Shown in pieces: positions 1 through 6,456 of a stretch of 64,000 nucleotides of DNA. Where the stretch lies: assembly GCA_947628675.1 (NCBI GenBank), contig CANRAR010000004.1:1-64000 (forward strand), read 5' to 3'. The position numbers and the translations under genes are program-made. Numbering within the stretch: the first letter of the stretch is position 1; each line of letters starts with the position of its first letter. Origin of the DNA: an uncultured Clostridia bacterium (lineage in GTDB: Bacteria > Bacillota > Clostridia > Christensenellales > Borkfalkiaceae). The notes under the pieces were generated by a model. It ran no database searches. It was given only the letters and a program-made list of their open reading frames with translations, and was not told the origin of the DNA.

Positions 1-141
1 CGCTTCTTTCTAAGAATTTCTTTGCCTTCGTACTCTCTACTTCGTACTATTGCTATGCAGTTGTCAATCTGCGGATCCCCTCGGCAACAGCCAAGGGTTT
101 TGCTCTTTCCCATGAAAAAGCATACTGTCCTTGGAGACAGC
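1..141 (-). other. 5' leader transcribed off the left edge, rRNA-operon-like
   Basis: No protein gene is evident here. Read on the minus strand, the stretch downstream of the promoter at 148-176 has a small hairpin (CTGTC/GACAG, 125-140), a second hairpin (arms about 77-85 and 90-97) and the string TTGACAACTGCATAG. That string resembles text commonly seen in clostridial rRNA leader or spacer regions, so an rRNA operon may start just left of the window. The rRNA itself is not in view, so this is inference from a short motif and from promoter strength. Confidence 0.35.
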
Positions 142-147
142 TTCATT

Positions 148-176
148 ATGATAACATTTCAAAGAATTTTCGTCAA
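148..176 (-). promoter_or_regulatory. Strong sigma-A-like promoter facing the left edge
   Basis: On the minus strand there is TTGACG (171-176), a 17-bp spacer and TATCAT (148-153). It reads away from the XRE gene and off the window. The A/T-rich upstream sequence is consistent with a strong, possibly rRNA-type promoter. Confidence 0.55.
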
Positions 177-280
177 GCAATTTTCAAAGGAATTTTTGAC
201 TTTTTGCAGAAAAAATATGGAATTTTTGGCACACACAAGATATCAACAAAATGCGGAAAAACGCCACAAGATATGGAGGC

Positions 281-562
281 TTATAGGCTGTTCAAAAAGG
301 CATTCAACAATTTTTTTTGTTCGGGCGTGAGATACGCCACCCTTTCTTTCAGTTCCTTTTCCTCGGTGAAAAACTCCGCGAGCGTAACGCCGAGCCCCCA
401 ACAGATATGATCGAGATATTCCACGGTCGGGCACTTCAACCCCTCCTCGATCTGATAGATATAGGTGGGCGAGATGCCCGCCGCCGTCGCAAGCGCATTT
501 TTTGTCATGTTCTTCTTTTCCCGAAAATACCTGACGCGTTTCCCCACTTCTTTGGCATCCAT
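281..562 (-). CDS. XRE-family helix-turn-helix transcriptional regulator
   Basis: A 93-residue protein that is essentially one HTH_3 (Cro/C1) DNA-binding domain. The core KNALATAAGISPTYIYQIEEG (about residues 20-40) gives the two helices and turn, and a C-terminal helical tail carries the likely dimer contacts (LTPEQKKLLNAFL). It is divergent from the glycosyltransferase gene at 695. The gap between them contains two copies of ACTTTCGTGTT, one over the -35 box and one downstream of the -10 box of that gene. I infer that it controls this neighbour and possibly itself. No ligand domain is present. The target and signal are unknown. Confidence 0.85.
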   Translation of the reverse strand: MDAKEVGKRVRYFREKKNMTKNALATAAGISPTYIYQIEEGLKCPTVEYLDHICWGLGVTLAEFFTEEKELKERVAYLTPEQKKLLNAFLNSL

Positions 563-625
563 CGTTTCACCCCGAAAATTTTACTATCGTCTATATTTTA
601 CCGCGCGGATTTTGCCGATATTAAA

Positions 626-636
626 ACTTTCGTGTT
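626..636 (+). promoter_or_regulatory. Operator-like direct repeat, copy 1
   Basis: ACTTTCGTGTT, overlapping the first two bases of the -35 box (635-640). It is identical to the copy at 670-680, and the copies are 44 bp apart (about four helical turns). It is a candidate site for the adjacent XRE regulator. Confidence 0.5.
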
Positions 637-663
637 GACATATGCAAACTATTGTGTTATAAT
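635..663 (+). promoter_or_regulatory. Consensus sigma-A promoter for the glycosyltransferase
   Basis: TTGACA (635-640), a 17-bp spacer and TATAAT (658-663), a perfect match to the vegetative consensus. The start codon lies 31 bp further on, with GGAGG at 684-688. Confidence 0.85.
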
Positions 664-669
664 TATTCC

Positions 670-680
670 ACTTTCGTGTT
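670..680 (+). promoter_or_regulatory. Operator-like direct repeat, copy 2
   Basis: ACTTTCGTGTT again, lying over the predicted transcription start. With copy 1 it brackets the promoter, the usual geometry for cooperative repression. Confidence 0.5.
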
Positions 681-694
681 AATGGAGGCGCTCC

Positions 695-1939
695 GTGAAA
701 AAAATTCTCATCCTGACGGCGACGGCGGGCAGTGCGCACAACGCCTGCGCGGAGACCGTACGCGAACGGTTAAATGCCGTGGGTGCGACCGTAGAAGTCG
801 TCGATATGTTCCAATCTTATTCTCCCCGATACGCCCGCCTCATCGACCGAGGATACGGTTTTGCGGTGGAGCGGTTGCGCCCGCTCTACAATTTGTTCTA
901 TGAACACTATTGCAGAGCCGACCCCGCAAAGCGGTATTCCAACGCAACGCGCCGCACCTGTCTCTCCGCGGTGGAAGGTCTCATGGCGAAACTGTTGGAA
1001 TTTCAGCCCGACGCCGTTTTGTGTACGCATTACGGTTGCGCCGTCGCTCTCTGCTACTTAAAACTCGCCGTCCCGTTGCCCTGTAAAATTTACTCGGTCT
1101 GTCTCGATTATACCCTTTCCCCGTTTTGGGAGTCCGCGGTCGGCGTGGACGGATTTTTTCTGCCGCACGAGAGCCTGCTCGATGCCTGTATCGGGAAGGG
1201 ATATCGGCGCGAACAACTGCTGCCCGTCGGCATCCCCATCCGCCCGGTCCCGGCGCCCGAGGAGGCGCCCCGAAGCGAAACCTTCACCGTACTCGTCTTA
1301 TTCGGGGGAGGGAATTGGAATGGCGTTTACCGCCTGTTCCGCATGACGCTCCGTGCACTGCGCGGAAGATGCGCGCGCATCGTCGTCGTCAACGGGAAGA
1401 ACAAAAGCAGTTACAAAAAAACGGCGCACTGTAAGCACCCCGGCCGGATCGCCGTCGAAAACGTGGGATATACGCAGGAACTTCCGCGCTATCTTGCGGA
1501 AGCGGATGTCGTCATCAACAAATGCGGGGGCGCAAACGCCGCCGAGATGTTATACGCGGGCGCCCCCATACTGATCTACGAAAAGATACCCGCACAGGAG
1601 AAACACAACCTTGCCTTTTTGAAATCGCACGGGGCGGCGCTCTCTTTCGGGAATGCGGCGGCGCTGAAACGCGCCCTCGATGCCTTGCAAGACAACCCTG
1701 ACGAGCGGATGAAATTGTCGCAAAGCGCAAAAAAACTTGCAAAAGACGGTTTGGAAGACATTGCGAATACTCTTTTGAACAGTCCGGCGGCAGATTGGGA
1801 ACGGTGTAAATCTTCCGGGATCCGCACGGGGCACATCAAAAAGTCGTGCAAACGGGCGTTGAAAACGGCGGCAAAGCAGGAAAGGCTCTATCAAAAATAT
1901 CCCTTCTTAAAGGAAGAATATCTTGAATGGTACCTTTAA
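695..1939 (+). CDS. Diacylglycerol beta-glucosyltransferase / MGDG synthase family (GT28)
   Basis: A 414-residue glycosyltransferase. The N-terminal half starts MKKILILTATAGSAHN, the nucleotide-fold opening of the MGDG synthase N-domain. The C-terminal half has the GT28 signature around GYTQELPRYLAEADVVINKCGGANAAE..GAPILI (about residues 260-300), which binds the UDP-sugar. Families of this type (UgtP/YpfP, plant MGD) transfer glucose or galactose to diacylglycerol at the cytoplasmic membrane face, making glycolipid anchors. The start is GTG at 695, supported by GGAGG six bases upstream. It is a single-gene unit with its own consensus promoter and a terminator at 1976. The sugar and processivity cannot be told from sequence alone. 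Confidence 0.82.
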   Translation: MKKILILTATAGSAHNACAETVRERLNAVGATVEVVDMFQSYSPRYARLIDRGYGFAVERLRPLYNLFYEHYCRADPAKRYSNATRRTCLSAVEGLMAKLLEFQPDAVLCTHYGCAVALCYLKLAVPLPCKIYSVCLDYTLSPFWESAVGVDGFFLPHESLLDACIGKGYRREQLLPVGIPIRPVPAPEEAPRSETFTVLVLFGGGNWNGVYRLFRMTLRALRGRCARIVVVNGKNKSSYKKTAHCKHPGRIAVENVGYTQELPRYLAEADVVINKCGGANAAEMLYAGAPILIYEKIPAQEKHNLAFLKSHGAALSFGNAAALKRALDALQDNPDERMKLSQSAKKLAKDGLEDIANTLLNSPAADWERCKSSGIRTGHIKKSCKRALKTAAKQERLYQKYPFLKEEYLEWYL

Positions 1940-1966
1940 CACTCCGCCACGGGGCATTTGTAAGGC

Positions 1967-2002
1967 AGTAAAAAACGGCGGTATTCCCGCCGCTTACTTT
2001 TT
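1967..2002 (+). terminator. Rho-independent terminator after the glycosyltransferase
   Basis: Stem CGGCGG (1976-1981), loop TATTC, CCGCCG (1987-1992), with outer AGTAA/TTACT pairing and a T-run on the + side. It lies between convergent genes and could also stop the minus-strand zinc-ribbon transcript. Confidence 0.6.
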
Positions 2003-2062
2003 CGTATTTGACAGCAGTCCGCTCGGCCGCAATCAACCGCAATCATCCGTAATCGGCCGCCG

Positions 2063-2260
2063 TCAGCCGCAGCCGGAGCACTCCGAGCACTTGCCCGAGC
2101 ACTTCTTCGGCGGCTTTCCCGTCGCCGAATACATACAGCCCGACCAACTCCTTGCGGCCGCCGCGCCGCACACGGGGCACTTCACCGCTTCCTCATGGCT
2201 CTTCACGAGTTCTTCGAATTCCTTCCCGCACACGGGGCATTTGTATTGCAGAATGGGCAC
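2063..2260 (-). CDS. FmdB-family zinc ribbon protein
   Basis: A 65-residue protein beginning MPILQYKCPVCGKEFEEL, with a second CPVC about 20 residues later, so the two CxxC pairs form one zinc ribbon of the FmdB/CxxC_CxxC_SSSS type. The tail is unusually rich in Cys, Lys and Gly (CSGKCSECSGCG). Proteins of this family are small putative regulators of unproven function. Its promoter at 2278-2306 is near consensus. It is monocistronic and lies just downstream of the M1-like peptidase. Confidence 0.8.
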   Translation of the reverse strand: MPILQYKCPVCGKEFEELVKSHEEAVKCPVCGAAAARSWSGCMYSATGKPPKKCSGKCSECSGCG

Positions 2261-2277
2261 CTTTCACCTCTTCCACT

Positions 2278-2306
2278 ATTATATACCCCGCGCGCGCGAT
2301 TTGCAA
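2278..2306 (-). promoter_or_regulatory. Sigma-A promoter of the FmdB-type gene
   Basis: Minus strand: TTGCAA (2301-2306), 17-bp spacer, TATAAT (2278-2283). It overlaps the end of the preceding peptidase region and drives the small zinc-ribbon gene. Confidence 0.7.
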
Positions 2307-2329
2307 GCGTTTATGCGAATTGCAAACAT

Positions 2330-3769
2330 TCAGATGATACATTTCCCCTCGGTGAAACTCGTGACGAGTTCCTCCACGCGCGCCCCGTTTCTATGGAAAC
2401 ACGCCACCATGTCCGCGGGGGAGGCGATCTTCCCGCCGTACCGCTCGCAGTATTCGGAGAGGGCGGCGAAGAACCGCTTGTCGCCCGCCGCCGCGCGCAG
2501 GTTGTCGAAGAGGATGACCCCCTTGTCGTAGGCGAGGTTGCGGTACTCGTATTCCCCCGAAAACTCGGTGAGCGGCTTGGACATCCGCGTGTCCGCCTCC
2601 CCGCTCACCTGCGTGTGGACGGAGTAAAACGAGCGGTACGAGAGCTCCGAGGCGGCCACCATGTCCGCGTATGACCCCCCGTATGCAGGGTATTCATCCA
2701 AGAAGAGCGCCGTCGAAAATTCCGCGAGCCCCTCGTCCTGCCACGCCTCGTTGTACTGGTCGCTGCCCACCATGGCGTACCACCACTGGTGTGCCGTCTC
2801 GTGCGCGACGACGAGGGGGATGTCCCCGCTCTTCAAGTCCCGCGCGATCATCGAGAGCATGGGGTACTCCATCCCGCCGTAGGGAAAGTCCGTCTGCACG
2901 ACGGCGTACTGCGGATAGGCGTACTCCCCGAAGGTCTCCGCGTAGTACGAGAGGCTGTCACACGCCGCGGCGAGGGTGCGGGAAGCGTCCCCGTCGTCGA
3001 GATAGTAGTAGGTGACGGGCACGTCGCCCGCAGCCCCCGCAAGGCTTTCAAACTCCGTCCCGAGGACGAACGCCACGTCGCGCACGTTCTCGGCTTGCAG
3101 GTTGCACACGGCCTTGCCGCCTGCCTCTTCGCGGGTCGCCGCGCCGCACACGGTGTACTCCGCGGGCACGGTGAGCGTCACGTCGTAGTCGGCGCACTCC
3201 GTCACGAAGGGGTCGCCGTAGGGGGCGTAGACGCGGTCGCAAAAGCCGCCCTCGCCGTACTGTTCGAGCACGGGATAGAAGTTGGCGAGGTTGACGGCGC
3301 GTTCCCCCACGCCGAGTCGGTGGTTGATCTTTGCGAGCGTCACCTCGAAGGTGAGGGAGATGTCCGCCGTCTCGTCGGGGTAGAGCGGCTCCTCGAGCGC
3401 GACCGCGAGCACGTTCGCATCCTCGCCGCACACTTCGTACCCCGCCGCTCCCTCCACGGAGACGATCTTCACGCCGCCGTAACTCATGCCGTCGTAGTAC
3501 GCGGCGGGCGCGTAGAGTTCGGAGACGGGCGCAAAGGCCGCCCCCTCGCGGTAGGCATTGGGCGCAAGCGCAAAGCGCAGTTCCTCCCACGCGTTGTCCG
3601 AGGGGTTCACGATGCTCGCGTCCATCTCGGCAAAGAGGCGGCGCTCTTCGGGGAAGTACTCGGCGCGGATGGTATACTTCGTCCTCTCTTCGCCGCCGCC
3701 GCAGGCGGAGAGGGCAAGGGCGGGCGCAAGCAGCAGTCCGCACATCGCAAGGCTGAAAATTTTCCGCAT
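2330..3769 (-). CDS. M1-like metallopeptidase lipoprotein
   Basis: A 479-residue protein. The start at 3769 (MRKIFSLAMCG) is chosen because it opens a lipoprotein signal (LSAC, lipidated Cys23) and follows GGAGG. Residues 30-240 resemble the beta-rich N-terminal region of M1 aminopeptidases. GGMEYPM (298-304) matches the substrate-recognition GAMEN position. HETAH (323-327) with Glu346 eighteen residues on is the gluzincin zinc site HExxH-x18-E. I infer a zinc aminopeptidase tethered outside the membrane. It is shorter than canonical M1 enzymes and lacks the long C-terminal domain. The upstream element GCATA-N15-GCATACAATA resembles a sigma-F/G promoter, so it may be a forespore gene. Confidence 0.8.
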   Translation of the reverse strand: MRKIFSLAMCGLLLAPALALSACGGGEERTKYTIRAEYFPEERRLFAEMDASIVNPSDNAWEELRFALAPNAYREGAAFAPVSELYAPAAYYDGMSYGGVKIVSVEGAAGYEVCGEDANVLAVALEEPLYPDETADISLTFEVTLAKINHRLGVGERAVNLANFYPVLEQYGEGGFCDRVYAPYGDPFVTECADYDVTLTVPAEYTVCGAATREEAGGKAVCNLQAENVRDVAFVLGTEFESLAGAAGDVPVTYYYLDDGDASRTLAAACDSLSYYAETFGEYAYPQYAVVQTDFPYGGMEYPMLSMIARDLKSGDIPLVVAHETAHQWWYAMVGSDQYNEAWQDEGLAEFSTALFLDEYPAYGGSYADMVAASELSYRSFYSVHTQVSGEADTRMSKPLTEFSGEYEYRNLAYDKGVILFDNLRAAAGDKRFFAALSEYCERYGGKIASPADMVACFHRNGARVEELVTSFTEGKCII

Positions 3770-3777
3770 AAAATAAC

Positions 3778-3799
3778 CTCCGTCGGTTGTCCGACGGAG
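3778..3799 (-). promoter_or_regulatory. Perfect inverted repeat overlapping start site and Shine-Dalgarno
   Basis: Arms CTCCGTCGG (3778-3786) and CCGACGGAG (3791-3799), 9 of 9 paired around a 4-base loop. The promoter-distal arm holds the GGAGG of the peptidase gene and the other arm abuts the -10 element. It could be an operator, or a hairpin masking the ribosome site if transcription starts further upstream. Confidence 0.45.
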
Positions 3800-3829
3800 T
3801 ATTGTATGCGCACGTCCCCGCGCGTATGC
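3800..3829 (-). promoter_or_regulatory. Sigma-F/G-like promoter of the M1-like lipoprotein gene
   Basis: Minus strand: GCATA (3825-3829), exactly 15 bp, then GCATACAATA (3800-3809). The known sigma-F pattern is G-(C/T)-(A/T)-T-A, 15 bp, GGnnAnAnT; only the second G of the -10 differs. A vegetative reading (TACAAT -10) has no good -35. Confidence 0.5.
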
Positions 3830-3882
3830 CCCCATGGACGGGCACGGGGCAAAAATATGCCCGCCTTGCGGCGGGCGTCGTT

Positions 3883-4542
3883 TTATTCCTGCGTCTGCGT
3901 TTCCGCGGCGTCCTCTTTCTCCTCTGCGGGAAGAGGCGCTTCGGTCTCGGCCTTTGTTTCCGCAGGCGGAAGCGGCGCCGCTACCGCAACGGGTTTCGCC
4001 GTCTCCACGGCAAAGACGGGTGTCCTGCCCGCCGCCCTTGCCCTCTCCGCGAAGAGAAGTTCGGCAAGCAATCTTTGCACCGACTTGATCTTCCCCTGGT
4101 ACAGGCTGCCCGTGAGATCCACGGCATAGAGGCGGAGCGTTCTGAGTTCCTTGCCCTTCTTCCCGTCGATGAGCAGCCCCATGAGTTCCTCCTCGGTGAG
4201 GGAGAAGCGGAGCGAACTGCGCTGTTCGATGACGACGCGGCTCTCGGGCGTCAGATTGTTCTTCTGCTTGTAGAGGGCGGTGAGGTTAAAGGATACCTTC
4301 CCGTTCTTCACGCCGATCTCGGAGAGCGCCACCTCATTGAGAGAGCGGTTGCCGATGGTGCATTCCGCGCACCGCTTGCGCGTTTCGGCGTCCGCCGCAT
4401 AAAAGCCCAGAAAATTCAGCCGCTGTACGGCGATCTTGTTGCGAAGGATGAAGAGCATTGCGAGCACCGCGGCGACCATGACGACGATCACGACGGAAGA
4501 GATCACAACGATCAGCCCCACGCCGTCGTTTAACCATTCCAT
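3883..4542 (-). CDS. Hypothetical single-pass membrane protein
   Basis: 219 residues, family not recognised. One N-terminal transmembrane helix (about residues 8-34) is followed by a soluble domain of about 150 residues with a Cys pair (RCAEC, about 58-62). A low-complexity Pro/Ala/Glu tail runs from about 175 to the end. The start is supported by a strong GGAGG and by a sigma-A promoter (4565-4593). The predicted topology is short outside and long inside. It sits between the M1-like lipoprotein and the SpoIIQ-like gene but has its own promoter. No function is claimed. Confidence 0.7.
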   Translation of the reverse strand: MEWLNDGVGLIVVISSVVIVVMVAAVLAMLFILRNKIAVQRLNFLGFYAADAETRKRCAECTIGNRSLNEVALSEIGVKNGKVSFNLTALYKQKNNLTPESRVVIEQRSSLRFSLTEEELMGLLIDGKKGKELRTLRLYAVDLTGSLYQGKIKSVQRLLAELLFAERARAAGRTPVFAVETAKPVAVAAPLPPAETKAETEAPLPAEEKEDAAETQTQE

Positions 4543-4564
4543 ATCCTACCTCCTGTTCTCCCAT

Positions 4565-4593
4565 ATTATACTCCCGTCCGCGGGGAAAATCAA
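4565..4593 (-). promoter_or_regulatory. Sigma-A promoter of the 219-residue membrane protein gene
   Basis: Minus strand: TTGATT (4588-4593), 17-bp spacer, TATAAT (4565-4570). Confidence 0.7.
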
Positions 4594-4602
4594 TCGGTTA
4601 CG

Positions 4603-4636
4603 CAAAAAAACCGGCGCGTTTTGCGCCGATTTTTTT
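4603..4636 (-). terminator. Terminator of the SpoIIQ-like gene
   Basis: CGGCGC (4612-4617) and GCGCCG (4623-4628) with A-run and T-run on the two sides. On the minus strand it gives a GC stem followed by seven Ts, right after the stop codon at 4635. Confidence 0.75.
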
Positions 4637-5273
4637 ACTTCTCTTCGAACACCACGTCGATATAGTCGAGGGGGTTCACGCTCTTGCCGCTCTTCTTCAT
4701 TTCGAGGTGCAAGTGCGTCCCTTCCGCCTTCTCGATGCCGTACGCCGCCGCCACGGTGCCGAGTTTTGTGCCCTGCTTCACGGTGTCGCCCACGCGGAGC
4801 GTCTTATCGATCTCGATGAAGCGGTACACCGACTTCAAGTTGTCGCCGTGGTCGATGACGACGTAGTTGCCCGTCTCGGGGCGCTCGTAGATTTTTTCCA
4901 CTACGCCGTCGCACATGGCGACTACCTCCTTGCCCTCATCCGCGACGAAGTCGATGGCCTTATGGCGGTAGTACCAGCGGAGCACCTTGTTGTTGTAGAT
5001 GGCGGCATACTCCGAACTTACGGCGCCTTCTACGGGGGCGATGAAGCGCACCGTCTCGCCCGTCGAGGGCATATCGGGCTCTACGGGCGTCACGCCGCCC
5101 GGCTCATCGGGTTCGTCTGGCTCCGTGTAGGGCGGCGCTTCGAGGGTCGTCTCCGTGTCCCCCGCCACGAAGTACACGGTGAGCACCGTGGCGGCAATGA
5201 GAAGCAGCACACTCACGGCGAGAACGAGATAGTAGATCAATTTCTTTTTGCTTTTGGTCTTTTCTTCCTTCAT
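4635..5273 (-). CDS. spoIIQ: SpoIIQ-like M23/LytM-domain protein
   Basis: 212 residues: a basic N-terminus, one transmembrane helix (about 12-37), a Pro/Glu-rich linker (about 42-70) and a LytM domain (about 75-210). Zinc ligands H104 and D108 (HKAID) and H187/H189 (HLHLE) are all present, so it could be catalytic, as in clostridial SpoIIQ and unlike the B. subtilis protein, which lost a ligand. SpoIIQ sits in the forespore membrane and binds SpoIIIAH across the intermembrane space during engulfment. A sigma-F-like promoter precedes it and a YwmB-like gene lies upstream, recalling the B. subtilis order ywmB-murAA-spoIID-spoIIQ. An ordinary M23 endopeptidase is the alternative. Confidence 0.68.
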   Translation of the reverse strand: MKEEKTKSKKKLIYYLVLAVSVLLLIAATVLTVYFVAGDTETTLEAPPYTEPDEPDEPGGVTPVEPDMPSTGETVRFIAPVEGAVSSEYAAIYNNKVLRWYYRHKAIDFVADEGKEVVAMCDGVVEKIYERPETGNYVVIDHGDNLKSVYRFIEIDKTLRVGDTVKQGTKLGTVAAAYGIEKAEGTHLHLEMKKSGKSVNPLDYIDVVFEEK

Positions 5274-5306
5274 TCAAGTATCCTCCCGGAAAGAATTATG
5301 TACGCC

Positions 5307-5336
5307 ATTTGTTCCCGACCCGCCCGCGTTTTATAC
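5307..5336 (-). promoter_or_regulatory. Sigma-F-like promoter of the SpoIIQ-like gene
   Basis: Minus strand: GTATA (5332-5336), 15-bp spacer, GGGAACAAAT (5307-5316), matching the sigma-F pattern GGnnAnAnT except at the final T position. B. subtilis spoIIQ is sigma-F dependent. Confidence 0.5.
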
Positions 5337-5399
5337 ATCCTCTTGCAGAACTTTGTCCTCTTCTCGCATTTCTCTTACGAAAAGTACCCGCATATCGTG

Positions 5400-5630
5400 A
5401 GATAACGGGGTAGGGGGTGGGGCTCCTCATACCGAGTGCGCCCCGCGCTTGTCCTACCGCGTCATCCTGAGCCGAATTGCTTTACGCAGTCCGCAGCGGC
5501 TTATCCGCGAAGGATCCCGAACAACGAAGTCCGACCGATACCCCTCCCCGCGGCGTAACCGCGGGGAGGGGGACACAGGGGGAGCGGCACCATAAGAGGG
5601 GCACCATAAGAGGGGCGCAGTAATCCCCCC
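5400..5630. repeat. Gene-free spacer with interspersed repeats
   Basis: No gene was seen. It holds one end (CTCATACCGAG, 5425-5435) of the second repeat family and a family-1 copy at 5458-5533 (CGCGTCATCCTGA to AACGAAGTCCG). It also holds a perfect 13-bp hairpin at 5541-5571 (CCCCTCCCCGCGG arms) and a two-copy 14-bp direct repeat, GGCACCATAAGAGG, at 5586-5613. Confidence 0.7.
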
Positions 5631-6056
5631 TCAATATCCGCCGAATATGAGCGGCGTCCCCGCGGCGGTCTCCTCCTTCCCCGTTGCGATGTGCAAATTC
5701 ACGCGTTGCCCGTAAAGTTCCACGCCGCCGCCCAGATCGGGGGAGTACAAATAATAGTTCTTCACGCCGCCCGTCTCCTCCTCGAAGAGAAGCGTCGCGT
5801 GAAACCGCGCCTTCAATTCCTCGTACCTGTCTCCCGAAAACCGCGCGCTCTCGCCCTTCACGCCGCCCGCAAGTTTTGCAAGGAGCGGAGAATCGGTGCG
5901 CTCCATGAGGCAGGAGGAGTTCTCCCCGTAGTACACCTCATACCCCTCGCCGCCCGCGAACACGGGCGTATGCAGAAGGAGCAGCGCAAACACGGCGCAG
6001 GCGATGCAGGCGAGCACCACGGCCGCCGCCCTCATTCCGCAAAAAAACCGTCGCAT
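5631..6056 (-). CDS. Secreted YwmB-like protein (tentative)
   Basis: 141 residues from the start at 6056 (MRRFFCGMRAAAVV), chosen for GGAGG and a clean signal peptide/TM (about 8-33). The rest is a single extracytoplasmic domain. The C-terminal pattern VNLHIA..GTPLIFGGY resembles the end of YwmB/DUF1779 proteins, which in Bacillus are encoded near spoIID-spoIIQ, and a SpoIIQ-like gene lies next door here. The family call rests on this short pattern and context. The promoter looks sigma-F/G-like (6083-6112), so forespore expression is inferred. Confidence 0.5.
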   Translation of the reverse strand: MRRFFCGMRAAAVVLACIACAVFALLLLHTPVFAGGEGYEVYYGENSSCLMERTDSPLLAKLAGGVKGESARFSGDRYEELKARFHATLLFEEETGGVKNYYLYSPDLGGGVELYGQRVNLHIATGKEETAAGTPLIFGGY

Positions 6057-6060
6057 AAAA

Positions 6061-6086
6061 AATCCTCCCGCAAACACGGAAGGATT
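6061..6086 (-). promoter_or_regulatory. Inverted repeat spanning -10 region and Shine-Dalgarno
   Basis: Arms AATCCTCCC (6061-6069) and GGAAGGATT (6078-6086) pair 9 of 9 as minus-strand RNA, counting one G-U. As at 3778-3799, one arm carries the ribosome-binding GGAGG and the other touches the -10. Confidence 0.4.
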
Positions 6087-6112
6087 GTTGCCCGCACGTT
6101 GAAATTTTATAC
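6083..6112 (-). promoter_or_regulatory. Sigma-F/G-like promoter of the YwmB-like gene
   Basis: Minus strand: GTATA (6108-6112), 15-bp spacer, GGCAACAATC (6083-6092). All defined positions of GGnnAnAnT are met. Confidence 0.55.
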
Positions 6113-6117
6113 CCGCC

Positions 6118-6456
6118 TCATTTCTCCCACGGGAGCGGCTCGCCGCCGAGAATGTGGATATGCAGGTGCTTCACGCTCTGCCCCGCGCTCTCCCCTTGGT
6201 TGACGACGAGCCTGTACCCGTCCTCCAGCCCCAGCGAGGGCGCAAGTTCCGCGATCTTTTTGAGCGCCCGCCCGAGGAGCGCCGCCCGCGCCCCATCGAG
6301 TTCGGAAAGGTAGGCGAAGTGCTCCTTGGGCACACACAGAAGGTGGATCTTCGCAAGGGGCGCGATGTCCTTGAAGATGACAATTTCGTCGTCCTCATAC
6401 ACTTTGGCGGAGGGAATTTCCCCCGCAATTATCTTACAAAAGATGCAGTTTTCCAT
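6118..6456 (-). CDS. HIT-family (histidine triad) nucleotide-binding hydrolase
   Basis: 112 residues with the histidine triad HLHIH (97-101) that acts on the alpha-phosphate of nucleotides, and an N-terminal CIFCK motif with the zinc-type Cys pair of Hint-like proteins. HINT enzymes are purine nucleoside phosphoramidases in the cytoplasm; the physiological substrate is uncertain. It is the last gene of the prmA-rsmE-mtaB-HIT operon. Its ATG overlaps the mtaB stop codon by one base, which points to translational coupling. Confidence 0.9.
   Translation of the reverse strand: MENCIFCKIIAGEIPSAKVYEDDEIVIFKDIAPLAKIHLLCVPKEHFAYLSELDGARAALLGRALKKIAELAPSLGLEDGYRLVVNQGESAGQSVKHLHIHILGGEPLPWEK

Noticed and set aside
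22..410. Short + strand frames at the left edge
   Set aside because: They overlap the promoter and the XRE gene on the other strand, and no ribosome site or family is recognisable.
2030..2062. Tandem 10-mers (CCGCAATCAA, CCGCAATCAT, CCGTAATCGG) after the FmdB gene
   Set aside because: Only three degenerate copies in a convergent terminator region; too little to support a functional element.
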